This document shows positions 6,419 through 6,905 of a stretch of 6,905 nucleotides of DNA, in pieces; position 1 is the stretch's first letter, and each line of letters begins with the position of its first letter. The position numbers and the translations under genes are program-made. The stretch spans positions 1 through 6,905 of the forward strand of contig JAGNOB010000090.1 in assembly GCA_017990305.1 (NCBI GenBank). The letters run 5' to 3'. The notes beneath the pieces were generated by a model that made no database searches, had not been told where the DNA came from, and worked only from the letters and a program-made list of their open reading frames with translations. This DNA comes from Leucobacter sp. GTDB lineage: Bacteria; Actinomycetota; Actinomycetes; Actinomycetales; Microbacteriaceae.

Positions 6419-6452
6419 ATCCATCGTAGTGCGCTGTGCATGAGTGATGGAT
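6419..6452. repeat. 7-bp inverted repeat in the tilS-hpt gap
   Basis: ATCCATC (6419-6425) and GATGGAT (6446-6452) are perfect inverted copies separated by 20 bases. One arm overlaps the candidate -10 of hpt and almost reaches the start codon, where an operator would be expected. Seven base pairs with a 20-base loop can easily occur by chance. Confidence 0.25.
6423..6428 (-). promoter_or_regulatory. Candidate -10 element for a leaderless hpt transcript
   Basis: TACGAT on the minus strand fits TANNNT and is followed by six bases and then the hpt ATG, so transcription could start at the A of the start codon. Leaderless mRNAs with this geometry are common in actinobacteria. No convincing -35 box lies 16-19 bases upstream, so this could be fortuitous and hpt could be read only from the tilS transcript. 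Confidence 0.35.
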
Positions 6453-6473
6453 CAGCTTTCTGCCGAGGTGGTC

Positions 6474-6905
6474 TCAGGCGCGGGGCGATCCGTCCTGCCG
6501 CGCAAAGGTCAACTGGTTTCGTGTCCGTGTGACTCGAATACCGGGGACAAACACCGGCCCCTGCCCACGCCAATTCGTGATGAGGCTCGCGATCGTTAAC
6601 GTGTGCTCCCGCGACAGACTCGATTCGTATCGCCCCGCAGCAATACGGTGGATCACCCGCTGCCGCACGGCGGCTGGAAGCTCCGCGAGACGCGCGATCC
6701 CGGAATCGTCAAGGGTGAGCGGCGCGGCGTCGGGCTGCGTGTCATCGCGCGCGCCCGCAGCGCTGTCAGCCGCGTGCGTGAGTTCTGCCGCAACGGTCGC
6801 CGCCCAGGCATCGAGCGCTTCTGCGTCTTCCCTGGCGAGATCGGCGCTCCGGGCGAGCCCCGCCCGAACACCCCGACCTAGTTCCTCAACCAAGACGGGA
6901 AGCAG
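6474..6905 (-). CDS. tilS: tRNA(Ile)-lysidine synthase, C-terminal part (5' end outside window)
   Basis: TilS uses ATP and lysine to change C34 of tRNA-Ile(CAU) to lysidine, which makes it read AUA. Only the last 143 codons are present, so the N-terminal ATP-pyrophosphatase domain with its P-loop (SGGxDS) cannot be checked. The visible part begins LLPVLVEELGRGV (helix after the catalytic core), then an Arg/Ala/Glu-rich helical stretch (residues about 15-48) and a short acidic linker. ARLAELPAAVRQRVIHR (71-87) follows, and then SREHTLTIASLITNWRGQGPV (98-118) with the characteristic W-x-G-Q-G-P and a P-G-x-x-V-x-R ending. This is the short C-terminal region I know from actinobacterial TilS; the larger C-terminal domain of the E. 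coli enzyme is absent. It lies 57 bp upstream of hpt, the usual partner, and its identity is supported by that context. The frame stays open to the window edge. Confidence 0.9.
   Translation of the reverse strand: MLPVLVEELGRGVRAGLARSADLAREDAEALDAWAATVAAELTHAADSAAGARDDTQPDAAPLTLDDSGIARLAELPAAVRQRVIHRIAAGRYESSLSREHTLTIASLITNWRGQGPVFVPGIRVTRTRNQLTFARQDGSPRA

Noticed and set aside
1..6905. Mobile elements, CRISPR arrays, tRNA/rRNA genes, phage or defence genes
   Set aside because: Nothing with terminal repeats, regular spaced repeats, tRNA-like cloverleaf motifs or transposase/nuclease motifs is visible; gene content and style are uniform housekeeping.

Overview
The window is a compact, high-GC bacterial chromosomal segment in which every supported gene reads on the minus strand, so transcription runs from position 6905 towards 1. 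The order is tilS - hpt - ftsH - folE - folP/folB - folK - DUF3180 protein - two bacterial PH-domain membrane proteins. High GC, frequent GTG/TTG starts, an actinobacterial-type TilS C-terminus and a DUF3180 protein next to folK point to an actinomycete. The protein wording resembles Microbacteriaceae, perhaps Leucobacter or a relative, but the genus is an inference from memory and not a search result.

Right part (5757-6905): the 3' end of tilS (tRNA-Ile lysidine synthase) and the complete hpt (hypoxanthine phosphoribosyltransferase). hpt has a -10-like element placed so that its mRNA may be leaderless. A nested stem-loop covers the hpt stop codon, and a 102-bp gap with a weak promoter candidate precedes ftsH. 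Centre (3717-5756): a complete FtsH AAA+ membrane protease with a TTG start.

Left part (1-3711): a tightly coupled folate block. FolE makes dihydroneopterin triphosphate from GTP. A single 404-residue polypeptide carries dihydropteroate synthase (FolP) followed by dihydroneopterin aldolase (FolB), and FolK supplies the pyrophosphokinase step between those two activities. The dephosphorylation of dihydroneopterin triphosphate, FolC and DHFR are not encoded here. The block continues without a gap into a DUF3180 four-helix membrane protein and two bPH2 proteins, the second cut by the window edge. Four junctions (folE/folP, folB/folK, DUF3180/PH1, PH1/PH2) share the same 4-base GTGA overlap, and folK abuts the DUF3180 gene as TGAATG, so translational coupling is likely throughout.

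The window is mainly housekeeping. I see no mobile element, CRISPR array, tRNA or rRNA, and no clear new system. The points most worth a second look are the FolP-FolB fusion, substitutions at normally conserved substrate-pocket positions in FolE and FolP, the structured hpt-ftsH junction, and the uncharacterised membrane proteins coupled to the folate genes. No stretch over 300 bases lacks a gene.
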